Shown here: piece by piece, positions 1 through 6,646 of the stretch | Layout: every line of letters begins with the position of its first letter | Position numbering within the stretch: position 1 is the stretch's first letter | Assembly: GCA_004296145.1 (NCBI GenBank) | Contig: SEBM01000159.1 | Span: forward strand, 1-8,026 | Direction of reading: 5' to 3' | Source: Flavobacterium sp. | Lineage (GTDB): Bacteria; Bacteroidota; Bacteroidia; Flavobacteriales; Flavobacteriaceae | Length of the DNA: 8,026 bases | Made by a program: the position numbers and the translations under genes | The notes under the pieces: model-generated | Database searches by the model: none | Told to the model about the DNA's origin: nothing | The model's input: only the letters and a program-made list of their open reading frames with translations

Positions 1-24
1 GTATTTAACTATTGTTTATATTGA

Positions 25-1107
25 TTAAAATGCAAATTTTAACTGAACCACAACTGCTTTCTTCTCTTCTGTATTCAGGTTATTGAGCGATATACCGAGC
101 AGGCGGACAGAATCCTTCATACGTTCCTGATATAATAATTCCTCAACTGTCTCAAGTATCAGACTTTTGTCCGAAATAAAATAAGGCAGGGTTTTACTAC
201 GTGTTTGTTGTGTAAAATCACTGTATTTGATTTTTAATGTTACTGTTTTGCCTGAAATCTTATGCTTTTTTAATCTTCTTTCTAATGAAGTAGCGATTCT
301 GTCCAATTGTTCCAACATGAAAATTTCTGAAGATAAATTCACATCAAAAGTATGTTCTGCCGCTACCGATTTGGTAATTCGAAAAGGTTTTACCTCACTG
401 TTATGAATGCCACGCACTACTTTATAATAGAAACCTCCGGATTTTCCAAAATGCTTTTCAAGGAATTCCAAAGATTTGCCTTTGAGATCAAGTCCGGTAA
501 AAATTCCCAATTGATACATTTTTTCGGTCGTAACTTTTCCAACACCATAAAACTTCCGAATTGGCAATTCTTCCAAAAAAGATAAAATCTCATCAGGATT
601 TACCGTTTTCTGTCCGTTTGGTTTGTTAATGTCACTAGCAATTTTGGCAACAAATTTATTGACCGAAATTCCGGCTGAGGCCGTAAGACCAACTTCATTC
701 AAAATTCGTAACCTGATTTCCTGAGCTAATAAACTCGCGCTTGGATTTCCTTTTTTATTTTGAGTCACATCAAGATAAGCTTCGTCAAGCGAAAGTGGCT
801 CAACCAAATCTGTATATTCGTGAAAAATAGAATGAATTTTACTTGAAATCTCTTTGTAACGGTCAAAACGTGGTCGTACAAAAATGATTTCCGGACAATA
901 TTTTTTAGCCAAAACACCGCTAATGGCACTTCTGACACCAAATTTACGTGCTTCATAACTTGCCGCCGAAACCACTCCTCTATTTTCTGATCCGCCCACA
1001 GCCACAGGTTTTCCGCGCAAAGCAGGATTATCCATCTGTTCTACCGACGCATAGAAAGCATCCATATCAATATGGATAATTTTTCGGTATGTAGGCGTTT
1101 CAGACAT
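25..1107 (-). CDS. dinB: DNA polymerase IV (Y-family translesion polymerase)
   Basis: Complete 360-residue Y-family DNA polymerase, close to the 351 residues of E. coli DinB. It copies past damaged template bases with low fidelity, in the cytoplasm. Visible motifs: HIDMDAFYASVEQ (residues 12-24), with metal ligands D14 and D16 and Y19 at the steric-gate position that excludes ribonucleotides; YEARKFGVRS (51-60) in the fingers; SLDEAYLDV (106-114) with catalytic D108 and E109. The C-terminal third is the little-finger domain. The last six residues, QLKFAF (355-360), fit a beta-clamp binding motif, so the protein is intact to its end. The ATG at 1107 gives the expected short lead before the first catalytic motif. 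It reads in the same direction as the M4 protease gene upstream, but a terminator separates them, so it is probably transcribed alone. I saw no SOS box. Family assignment is near certain. Confidence 0.97.
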   Translation of the reverse strand: MSETPTYRKIIHIDMDAFYASVEQMDNPALRGKPVAVGGSENRGVVSAASYEARKFGVRSAISGVLAKKYCPEIIFVRPRFDRYKEISSKIHSIFHEYTDLVEPLSLDEAYLDVTQNKKGNPSASLLAQEIRLRILNEVGLTASAGISVNKFVAKIASDINKPNGQKTVNPDEILSFLEELPIRKFYGVGKVTTEKMYQLGIFTGLDLKGKSLEFLEKHFGKSGGFYYKVVRGIHNSEVKPFRITKSVAAEHTFDVNLSSEIFMLEQLDRIATSLERRLKKHKISGKTVTLKIKYSDFTQQTRSKTLPYFISDKSLILETVEELLYQERMKDSVRLLGISLNNLNTEEKKAVVVQLKFAF

Positions 1108-1111
1108 GTTA

Positions 1112-1119
1112 CAAATTTA
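1112..1119 (-). promoter_or_regulatory. candidate -7 box of dinB promoter
   Basis: On the minus strand these bases read TAAATTTG, an exact match to the Bacteroidota -7 consensus TAnnTTTG. The box ends only four bases before the dinB ATG, so a transcript from it would be nearly or fully leaderless. No TTG is found at the usual -33 spacing, and such an AT-rich match can occur by chance. Confidence 0.3.
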
Positions 1120-1142
1120 ATTAGTTTTTGTGCATGTAGACA

Positions 1143-1174
1143 CAAAAAAAGCCCCGCAATTGCGAGGCTTTTTA
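1143..1174 (-). terminator. intrinsic terminator of the M4 protease gene
   Basis: A GC-rich stem (GCC, one C/A mismatch, CGC, then GCG and GGC) with an AATT loop is flanked by A and T runs. It starts about 16 bases after the protease stop codon and on the minus strand is followed by seven T residues, as expected for a Rho-independent terminator. It also shields dinB from read-through of the protease gene. The symmetric flanks would allow activity in both directions. Confidence 0.88.
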
Positions 1175-1189
1175 AAATTTAGAATCAGT

Positions 1190-3973
1190 TTATTTTTTAA
1201 TGAACTTCTTCGTGATTGTTTTTTGAGAACCTTTTAATTCAATTAAATAAATTCCTGTACCTAACTTACTTACGTCAATCGAGCTATCAGATAGTTCCCC
1301 TTTACCAACTTGTTGTCCCAAAGTATTGGTGATCGTAAATGTTGCCCCTGTTTTGTCTCCCAATGAAACATTCAATTCATTGCCAACAGGATTTGGGTAT
1401 ACCGTGATTTCTGTACCTACTTTTTCTGTGATAGCAGCAATATCATTAATCTCCGGCTCTTCGATAGTTCCGGCAGCGGTAATATTTACTGTATAATCTT
1501 CAACTTGTCCGTAAGAGAAACTTTCACAAGCAGTTGGAATTCCGTTGTACTTCATAGAAACTCTTAATCTTGTTGTTCCTAAAACAGCTGTTGCAGGAAT
1601 TGTTATGGAACCTGAAACCGGACTAGTTGTTGAAGCCGATTTTGTCCAAACTGTTTCTCCTGAATCTAAGAAATCTCCATCCTGATTGTAATCAATAAAT
1701 ACCGCATAAGCTTCACTATAAACTGAAGATGTCCATGATGGTGTAATCGTAATGGTATAAGATGAACTTCTGCTGGCATTTGTAGAAATTGAAGTTAAAT
1801 TTTCATAACCTGTTGTTCCTGAAGAAGTATTGTTGATTGTACCAAAAACCACTTTACCAATTCGTTCGTCTGCAGCACTGTTTCCTTTTGATGTACAATA
1901 TGTTAGTGAAGTTGCTGTTGTAGTAACATTCACAGTATTACTTGAAGAAGAAATATTTCCTGCTGCATCTTTTGCTTTTACAGAAAAAGTATAAGCTGTA
2001 GAAGCTGTAAGTCCTGTTACCGTATAGCTTGTAGTTGTAGAACTTCCTTTTAGTGTTGAACCCTGATAAATATCGTATCCTGTAACTGCTACATTATCTG
2101 TAGATGCTGTCCATGTTAAATTGGTTGTTGTTCCTGTCGTTCCCGAAGCAGCCAAAGAAGTTGGTGCCGATGGTGGCGTCGTATCACCAGAACCTCCTGA
2201 ATAAGCCGCTCCAACTCCAACTGCATAAAAAGCATTTGTTGTTGCAATAACCTCAGCAGAACCTGCTCCGTATAATTCAACAGCTGACTGAATTCCGTAT
2301 GTTCTGGCAGTTGCGTAAGTTGAGTTTGCAGATAAATATTCGCTTTCTAAACGATAAGCAATTTTTGCTGCTTTATCAATTGTAATTCCGGTAACGTTAT
2401 AAGCATTTCCTATATCATTTGTTCCGGTTTTACCAACTGAAAGAATGTAAAACCAGTGATTTAAAACTCCTGAATTGGTATGAACACCGCATTGGTCATT
2501 ATTGTTTGTTGGCGTACAATTTACGTTTACCCAATAAGTTCCGCCATAAGTATCTGGCTGGCCTTCTGAATTTGGGTCACTCATAGAACGCAAAGCCGCA
2601 TGTCCCGATCTTCTTTCGATATCTTCTCCAACTAACCAGGTAGATTTTGTTGGTGCCGCACGATATTCTATACAAGCTCCCCAAATATCAGAGAAACCTT
2701 CATTCATAGCACCTGATTCTTTTTGGTACGCCAAGTTTGCCGTATAAGTACAAACTGCATGACCAATTTCATGTCCCGCAACATCCATTGCTGTTAAGAT
2801 ATCAAATCCTCCGGTTCCTGTTCCGTCACCGTATGTCATAACACTTCCGTTCCAGAAAGCATTATTATTGTTTGGATATCCTGCAGCAACTAAATTATAA
2901 TGCACATAACTTTTAATTTTAGCACCATTGTCATCATAACTGTTTCTCCCGTGAACGGCAGACCAGTAATCATAAGTCATTTCTGCTCCCCAATGTGCGT
3001 CTAGTGCACCGTTATCTTTGTTGGTATTGTTATATTCTATCCAGTTATTATCTGCATCCGTAAAATTGGTAGTCGGATAAGTTGCAGTTCTCGCAGAATT
3101 GTACGTTTGTATTCCGTTTCCACGTGTTCCGTCAAGCAGAATATAAGACGATCCGCTCAAAGTAGTCTGAATAGTTTGCGTTCCGCTGTAACGTGTTGCA
3201 GCATTTGCAGCTACAATTGCCGCCTTTGCGTTTACGTTACTTTCTTTGGCTATACCATTTTCAGATTTTGATTTCCCATGATGGTTATCGTTAAGATGTT
3301 TGATGGTTGCATTATAAAACAATGCTTTTCCTGTAATCGCATCAATATACAAATCTCCACGGCTCAAAGGATTTGTGGCATAAATATCAAATTTATATGC
3401 CAATCGAACTTTGTCTGTAGTTCTTTGTGTTCCCTGGCTCTCCATATCCGGCAGGAAAACCAATTCGCCTTTAGGTTTTACATAATCCATTGCTGCAGCA
3501 TCCTGTGGAGAATCCCATAAATACGTTTTGGCTCCTGTTTGTGCAACTGCTCTGTTAAAGGCTTCCTGAGCAGAAAGTGACGGTTTTACTTTGGCATTTT
3601 CAATTTTATAAAACTCACCATTCATAGACTCCAGTTTTCCATTTTTAGAATGAAGGGTGTAACTGGCAAATTCTACTTTAATACCTTGTTCGTACAATTG
3701 AAATTTTTCGTGCGTAAAACCTTGTCGGTCAGATACCGTTTTGATCTTAGAAAAAGACTGATTGTCCTTCAAAGCTAATTGTTCTTTAAATACTTTCTCA
3801 TAATCAGAACCTTTGTAGGTTGATTTGTCATTGAAAGTAATCAAACTTGGTTGTCCGTTTTCGGATAAACTTTTTTGGTTGATTCTTTTGTCTGTTTGCT
3901 GAGCAAATGCAGATAGCGAAAATGTAAGTGCAGCAACTGTTGTCCCTACAATTTTGGGTAAAGTACTCTTCAT
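1190..3973 (-). CDS. secreted M4 (thermolysin-like) zinc metalloprotease with FN3, GEVED and T9SS sorting domains
   Basis: A 927-residue secreted endopeptidase. Residues 1-24 are a Sec signal peptide ending AFA before QQ. About 40-220 is the FTP/PepSY-type propeptide that acts as chaperone and inhibitor in this family. The catalytic domain spans about 258-590: HEIGH (401-405) supplies two zinc ligands and the catalytic Glu, NEGFSD supplies the third ligand (E425), and DQCGVHTNSG supplies D493 and H498, the counterparts of thermolysin D226 and H231. C486 and C495 bracket a loop next to that His and could form a disulphide. A fibronectin III domain follows (about 598-686), then a GEVED-type domain (DYNQDGD near 762, GQVEDYTVNI near 822-831), then a T9SS type A sorting tail (about 856-927: YPNP, LGTGIYLIEL, KKFIKK). 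I infer export by Sec, then T9SS with tail removal, and autoproteolytic loss of the propeptide. I chose the ATG at 3973; an in-frame TTG two codons upstream is less likely. All catalytic residues are present. Confidence 0.95.
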   Translation of the reverse strand: MKSTLPKIVGTTVAALTFSLSAFAQQTDKRINQKSLSENGQPSLITFNDKSTYKGSDYEKVFKEQLALKDNQSFSKIKTVSDRQGFTHEKFQLYEQGIKVEFASYTLHSKNGKLESMNGEFYKIENAKVKPSLSAQEAFNRAVAQTGAKTYLWDSPQDAAAMDYVKPKGELVFLPDMESQGTQRTTDKVRLAYKFDIYATNPLSRGDLYIDAITGKALFYNATIKHLNDNHHGKSKSENGIAKESNVNAKAAIVAANAATRYSGTQTIQTTLSGSSYILLDGTRGNGIQTYNSARTATYPTTNFTDADNNWIEYNNTNKDNGALDAHWGAEMTYDYWSAVHGRNSYDDNGAKIKSYVHYNLVAAGYPNNNNAFWNGSVMTYGDGTGTGGFDILTAMDVAGHEIGHAVCTYTANLAYQKESGAMNEGFSDIWGACIEYRAAPTKSTWLVGEDIERRSGHAALRSMSDPNSEGQPDTYGGTYWVNVNCTPTNNNDQCGVHTNSGVLNHWFYILSVGKTGTNDIGNAYNVTGITIDKAAKIAYRLESEYLSANSTYATARTYGIQSAVELYGAGSAEVIATTNAFYAVGVGAAYSGGSGDTTPPSAPTSLAASGTTGTTTNLTWTASTDNVAVTGYDIYQGSTLKGSSTTTSYTVTGLTASTAYTFSVKAKDAAGNISSSSNTVNVTTTATSLTYCTSKGNSAADERIGKVVFGTINNTSSGTTGYENLTSISTNASRSSSYTITITPSWTSSVYSEAYAVFIDYNQDGDFLDSGETVWTKSASTTSPVSGSITIPATAVLGTTRLRVSMKYNGIPTACESFSYGQVEDYTVNITAAGTIEEPEINDIAAITEKVGTEITVYPNPVGNELNVSLGDKTGATFTITNTLGQQVGKGELSDSSIDVSKLGTGIYLIELKGSQKTITKKFIKK

Positions 3974-4096
3974 ACGCAATTTTGAATTTAATTAGTTAAA
4001 AGGGGTTAAAAAACTTACAAATAAAATATGTAAGTAAATACTTTATTTGTTTGATAAAAATATACAAATTTTGTTAATTAAACGGATAAATTTACC

Positions 4097-4110
4097 TTTT
4101 ATCGATAAAA
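4097..4110. repeat. 14-base perfect palindrome TTTTATCGATAAAA
   Basis: A perfect palindrome centred on ATCGAT, 124 bases upstream of the protease start and 327 bases upstream of the metallophosphoesterase start. It has the symmetry of a dimeric regulator site, but there is only one copy and the AT-rich context makes chance occurrence plausible. Confidence 0.35.
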
Positions 4111-4409
4111 TACAACATTTCGTCGGGAAAAGACATCAAAAAATAACACAAAATCTCAGCAATGACAATACCTTACACAATAAATTATTATTTATCTGAA
4201 AACTAACATTTTAACTAAAAACAAGTGGTTTTATGAGGTTTTTTCTGTAAGAAAACAAAAATGAGGTCAATTTCCGAATCGATTTTCGTTAAAAAAAGAG
4301 AGAATTATCGCTAAAGGATTCTTTTTTGTAAAATAAAACCTAAGATTAGTTTTAAAAACAATGATTTTGGCACTTTATAAAGATTCTTAACTTAATAATT
4401 AATTTTCTC

Positions 4410-4417
4410 TATTTTTG
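4410..4417 (+). promoter_or_regulatory. candidate -7 box of metallophosphoesterase promoter
   Basis: TATTTTTG matches the Bacteroidota consensus TAnnTTTG and lies 20 bases upstream of the ATG at 4438, which would give a leader of about a dozen bases. No clear TTG is found at the -33 position, so the call rests on the -7 box and its location. Confidence 0.5.
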
Positions 4418-4437
4418 TGTACACGAAATAGAATAAA

Positions 4438-5172
4438 ATGCGAACATTTGTTATAGGCGACATACATGGAGGATTACTCGCACTTGAGCAAGTGTTGAAA
4501 AAAGCCAAAGTTACTACAGAAGACACTCTTATATTTTTAGGCGATTATGTTGATGGATGGAGTCATTCAGCACAAGTAATTGATTTTTTAATTGATCTCA
4601 AAACCAAACAAAACTGTATCTGCATCAGAGGTAACCACGATCAGCTGGCCTTGGATTGGCTGGAGAACAGACATGAAGATTTTGATGAAGAAATGTGGTA
4701 TAAACATGGCGGACAAGCCACAGTTGAAGGATATTCTAAACTTTCTGAAGAAAGAAAAAAAGAACATATTGCGTTTTTAGCATCATTACAGGATTATTAT
4801 CTTGATGATCAGAACCGTCTTTTTGTTCATGCGGGTTTCACTAATTTAAGCGGCGTTCGTTATGAATTTTTTTCAAAATTATTTTACTGGGACAGAACGC
4901 TTTGGGAATCTGCTCTTTCATTAGATCCAAATTTAAAACCTGACGACTTGTACTATCCGAAACGTTTTACCGTTTATAAAGAAGTGTACATTGGGCATAC
5001 TCCTGTAACGAGAATTGGCAAGACAGTTCCTGTACACAAAGCATGTGTATGGAATGTTGATACGGGAGCGGCCTTCAAAGGTCCGTTGACAATTATGGAT
5101 GTCAACACCAAGGAATTCTGGCAAAGTGACCCGCTCAACGAATTGTATTTTAACGAAAAGGGTAGGAATTAA
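4438..5172 (+). CDS. PPP-type metallophosphoesterase / serine-threonine phosphatase-like protein
   Basis: A complete 244-residue cytoplasmic calcineurin-like phosphoesterase. The PPP signature is in order: GDIHG (residues 7-11; D8, H10), GDYVDG (35-40; D36, D39), GNHD (65-68; N66, H67), HAG (131-133) and GHTP (186-189; H187). Together these give the dinuclear metal ligands and the catalytic His-Asp pair. NVDTGAAFKGPLT (207-219) is typical of the bacterial PrpE/ApaH-like branch. Members hydrolyse phosphoprotein Ser/Thr phosphates or dinucleoside polyphosphates such as Ap4A; the sequence alone does not tell which, so no symbol is given. There is no signal peptide or membrane segment. The barrel protein gene follows 50 bases downstream on the same strand with its own candidate promoter, so partial co-transcription is possible. 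Confidence 0.93.
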   Translation: MRTFVIGDIHGGLLALEQVLKKAKVTTEDTLIFLGDYVDGWSHSAQVIDFLIDLKTKQNCICIRGNHDQLALDWLENRHEDFDEEMWYKHGGQATVEGYSKLSEERKKEHIAFLASLQDYYLDDQNRLFVHAGFTNLSGVRYEFFSKLFYWDRTLWESALSLDPNLKPDDLYYPKRFTVYKEVYIGHTPVTRIGKTVPVHKACVWNVDTGAAFKGPLTIMDVNTKEFWQSDPLNELYFNEKGRN

Positions 5173-5185
5173 ATCAGTAAAAATT

Positions 5186-5193
5186 TAAATTTG
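5186..5193 (+). promoter_or_regulatory. candidate -7 box of outer-membrane protein promoter
   Basis: TAAATTTG matches TAnnTTTG and is followed by GCCCCGC, the only GC-rich patch in the 50-base gap. It lies 30 bases before the ATG at 5223, so the leader would be about 20 bases. A -33 TTG is not evident. It would let the small membrane protein be expressed independently of the phosphatase gene. Confidence 0.5.
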
Positions 5194-5222
5194 CCCCGCA
5201 AAATAATTAATATTTAAAATTT

Positions 5223-5750
5223 ATGAAAAAGGTTATTACACTTTTGTTCTTAGTATCATTTGGATTTGTAAATGCTCAACAAGCCTTTAAGGGTAAAGGA
5301 GACACGAAGGTAAATGTTGGTGCTAATCTACAAGATGGTGGTTCTGGAATTCAGGGTTCTGTAGATTTTGGTTTAGGAGAAAATTTCTCTTTTGGTTTCG
5401 TAGCCACATATTTATTAGGAGTAGACAATTTTACAGGATTTTACCATAATGTTCCTTCTGCTTATTATGATACAAAACCAGAATTTCAAGATCGTTTTGA
5501 CGCAAAAGCAAGAATCAATGCAAACTTATCAAGCGTTATCGGAGTTGAACAATTAGATGTTTATCCTGGATTAAGTTTAGGTTTACATAATTTTGGAGGT
5601 CACGTTGGTGGTCGTTATTTCTTTACTGACGGATTTGGTGTTTTCACAGAAATCGGATTCCCAATTGCAAAATACGGAAGCAACAATGATCCTTTTTATC
5701 ATTTAAACAATCAGGCTACTTTTAGTTTAGGAGCTTCATTTAACTTATAA
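5223..5750 (+). CDS. small outer-membrane beta-barrel-like protein, function unknown
   Basis: A complete 175-residue protein with a Sec signal peptide (residues 1-18, ending VNA before QQ). The mature part is rich in glycine and aromatic residues with alternating hydrophobic stretches (VNVGANL, IQGSVDFGLG, FSFGFVATYLLG, SLGLHNFGGHVGGRYFF, GVFTEIGFPIAKYG) and ends in a strand-like ATFSLGASFNL. That pattern fits a small outer-membrane beta-barrel of about eight strands. It resembles uncharacterised flavobacterial families, possibly DUF6646, but this is from memory. A loop at about 68-90 rich in Tyr, Asp and Pro would face outwards. No enzymatic motif or lipobox is present. A hairpin terminator follows 37 bases after the stop. 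A soluble periplasmic beta protein is the main alternative. Confidence 0.8.
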   Translation: MKKVITLLFLVSFGFVNAQQAFKGKGDTKVNVGANLQDGGSGIQGSVDFGLGENFSFGFVATYLLGVDNFTGFYHNVPSAYYDTKPEFQDRFDAKARINANLSSVIGVEQLDVYPGLSLGLHNFGGHVGGRYFFTDGFGVFTEIGFPIAKYGSNNDPFYHLNNQATFSLGASFNL

Positions 5751-5766
5751 GATTTTTTTCAGGAGC

Positions 5767-5860
5767 AAAGGCTCAAAGTTAAAATACAAAAACCGCTAAA
5801 TAGCGGTTTTTCTTTTTTTAAGCTGAAATGCATTCATTATATTTTAAACTTTGAGCCTTT
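5767..5860. repeat. long inverted repeat enclosing the terminator hairpin
   Basis: The arm at 5767-5786 (AAAGGCTCAAAGTT, then AAAATA) is the reverse complement of 5840-5860, apart from one extra base in the right arm. About 20 base pairs could form, with the terminator hairpin nested in the loop. Both arms contain the CAAAG/CTTTG unit of the octamer array at 5848-5887, so the left arm looks like an inverted copy of part of that array. Confidence 0.8.
5788..5818. terminator. bidirectional intrinsic terminator between converging genes
   Basis: The arms AAAAACCGCT (5788-5797) and AGCGGTTTTT (5802-5811) pair perfectly around a short A/T loop and are followed on the plus strand by a further run of T. 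On the minus strand the hairpin is followed by TTTTTGTATTTT. It lies between the barrel gene (plus) and scoB (minus), so it can end both transcripts. Confidence 0.9.
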
Positions 5861-5887
5861 GAAACTTTGCAGCTTTGAACCTTTAAA
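5848..5887. repeat. five tandem degenerate octamers, consensus nCTTTGAA
   Basis: Forty bases divide evenly into five 8-base units that all carry CTTT at units 2-5 and mostly end GAA; larger 16-base units are also visible (5848-5863 and 5864-5879). The array ends at base 5887, directly beside the scoB stop codon at 5888-5890. On the transcribed (minus) strand the units read TTCAAAGn. From memory, similar CAAAG-type strings recur between genes in Flavobacterium; that is recollection and was not searched. Confidence 0.75.
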
Positions 5888-6541
5888 TTAAATAATCATT
5901 TCCGGGATTTCTCCCTCAATAATTAAATCAGCTTCTGTTGAAGCTATAATATGCTCGACTGAAACACCTGGCGCGCGTTCTAAGAGCTTAAAACCCTTTT
6001 CTGTTACTTCGAGAACAGCAAGCTCCGTTACAACCTTTTTTACGCATCCAACGCCGGTTAATGGCAAAGTGCATTTTTTTAGAATTTTTGATTCTCCGGC
6101 TTTATTCACATGCATCATGGCAACAATGATATTTTCGGCAGAAGCAACCAAATCCATGGCGCCTCCCATTCCTTTTACCATTTTACCCGGGATTTTCCAG
6201 TTGGCGATGTCGCCATTTTCAGAAACTTCCATCGCGCCTAAAATTGTTAAATCAACTTTTTGGCTTCTGATCATTCCGAAACTAAAAGCAGAATCAAAGA
6301 AACTTGCGCCCGGAAGCGTTGTAATGGTTTGTTTTCCAGCATTTATAATATCGGCATCTTCTTCTCCTGCGAAAGGAAAAGGTCCCATTCCCAAAACTCC
6401 GTTTTCACTCTGGAATTCAACCGCAATATCTTCTCTGACATAATTGGCAACCAAAGTCGGAATCCCAATTCCAAGATTGACAAAATATCTGTCTTTTACT
6501 TCTTTCGCAATTCGTTTTGCTATATCTTCTTTTGTCAACAT
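5888..6541 (-). CDS. scoB: 3-oxoacid (succinyl-CoA:acetoacetate) CoA-transferase subunit B
   Basis: A complete 217-residue beta subunit of a family I CoA-transferase (ScoB/AtoA type), normal length. SENG at residues 45-48 holds the catalytic Glu (E46), which forms the glutamyl-CoA thioester intermediate. NLGIGIPTLVANY (22-34) is the N-terminal glycine-rich signature, and GKMVKGMGGAMDLV (119-132) a conserved beta-subunit stretch. With ScoA it moves CoA between succinyl-CoA and acetoacetate (ketone-body or branched-chain and fatty-acid use) in the cytoplasm. It lies downstream of scoA on the same strand with a 104-base spacer, which is long for two obligate partner subunits and full of short repeats. 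There is no obvious Shine-Dalgarno before the ATG. The exact acyl substrate (acetoacetate or another oxoacid) cannot be read from the sequence. Confidence 0.95.
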   Translation of the reverse strand: MLTKEDIAKRIAKEVKDRYFVNLGIGIPTLVANYVREDIAVEFQSENGVLGMGPFPFAGEEDADIINAGKQTITTLPGASFFDSAFSFGMIRSQKVDLTILGAMEVSENGDIANWKIPGKMVKGMGGAMDLVASAENIIVAMMHVNKAGESKILKKCTLPLTGVGCVKKVVTELAVLEVTEKGFKLLERAPGVSVEHIIASTEADLIIEGEIPEMII

Positions 6542-6546
6542 ATTTT

Positions 6547-6646
6547 TTAATGTGTCAATTTATTAATGTGCCAATTAGTCAATTTGATAATTAGATATGC
6601 CTACACAATCTAAATAATTATCTAATTATCACATTTTCTAATTATC
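6547..6646. repeat. octamer-period repeat array with 13-base inverted repeat between scoA and scoB
   Basis: The left half (6547-6594) reads in 8-base steps that alternate TTAATGTG with nnAATTnn units; two 16-base copies (6547-6562, 6563-6578) agree at 13 positions. The right half has TAATTATC at 6615, 6623 and 6639 in exact 8-base phase, with ACATTTTC between. The halves are joined by a perfect 13-base inverted repeat, 6585-6597 with 6619-6631, around a 21-base loop (6598-6618). The last unit overlaps the scoA stop codon (6646-6648). No T-run follows the stem on the minus strand and it is wholly AT, so it is a poor terminator candidate. Confidence 0.8.

Larger units (their letters stand above)
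3974..4437. other. divergent AT-rich intergenic region
   Basis: These 464 bases lie between two divergent start codons (M4 protease leftwards, metallophosphoesterase rightwards) and must hold both promoters. I see no credible ORF; the longest ATG frame noted, 4261-4314, is 17 codons. No tRNA or strong GC hairpin is visible. On the protease side the nearest -7 like box is TTTATTTG on the minus strand (4018-4025), one base off TAnnTTTG, with no -33 partner. A 14-base palindrome lies at 4097-4110. The length is generous for two promoters, so an undetected regulatory RNA or operator is possible, but I cannot show one. Confidence 0.7.

Noticed and set aside
352..585. 77-codon open frame on the plus strand inside dinB
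   Set aside because: It is antisense to a certain gene and its translation shows no family features. The antisense or out-of-frame frames at 765-956, 3278-3520, 4592-4780 and 4933-5124 were rejected for the same reason.
1114..1126. 13-base string AATTTAATTAGTT shared with 3985-3997, before dinB and the M4 protease
   Set aside because: Both copies lie just upstream of minus-strand starts, but the string is nearly all A/T and such matches are expected in DNA of this composition.
3977..3979. TTG two codons upstream of the protease ATG as the start codon
   Set aside because: The ATG at 3973 gives a standard signal peptide beginning MKSTLPK, and TTG starts are rarer; the upstream extension adds only two residues.
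4261..4314. 17-codon ATG frame in the divergent intergenic region
   Set aside because: Too short, no ribosome-binding or promoter context, and no recognisable peptide features.
4364..4380. TTGGCACTTTATAAAG as a sigma-54 promoter
   Set aside because: TGGCAC is present but the GC doublet at the -12 position is missing.
5848..6646. Short repeats as a CRISPR array
   Set aside because: Units are 8-16 bases, degenerate and contiguous, with no constant repeat of 25-40 bases, no unique spacers and no cas genes.
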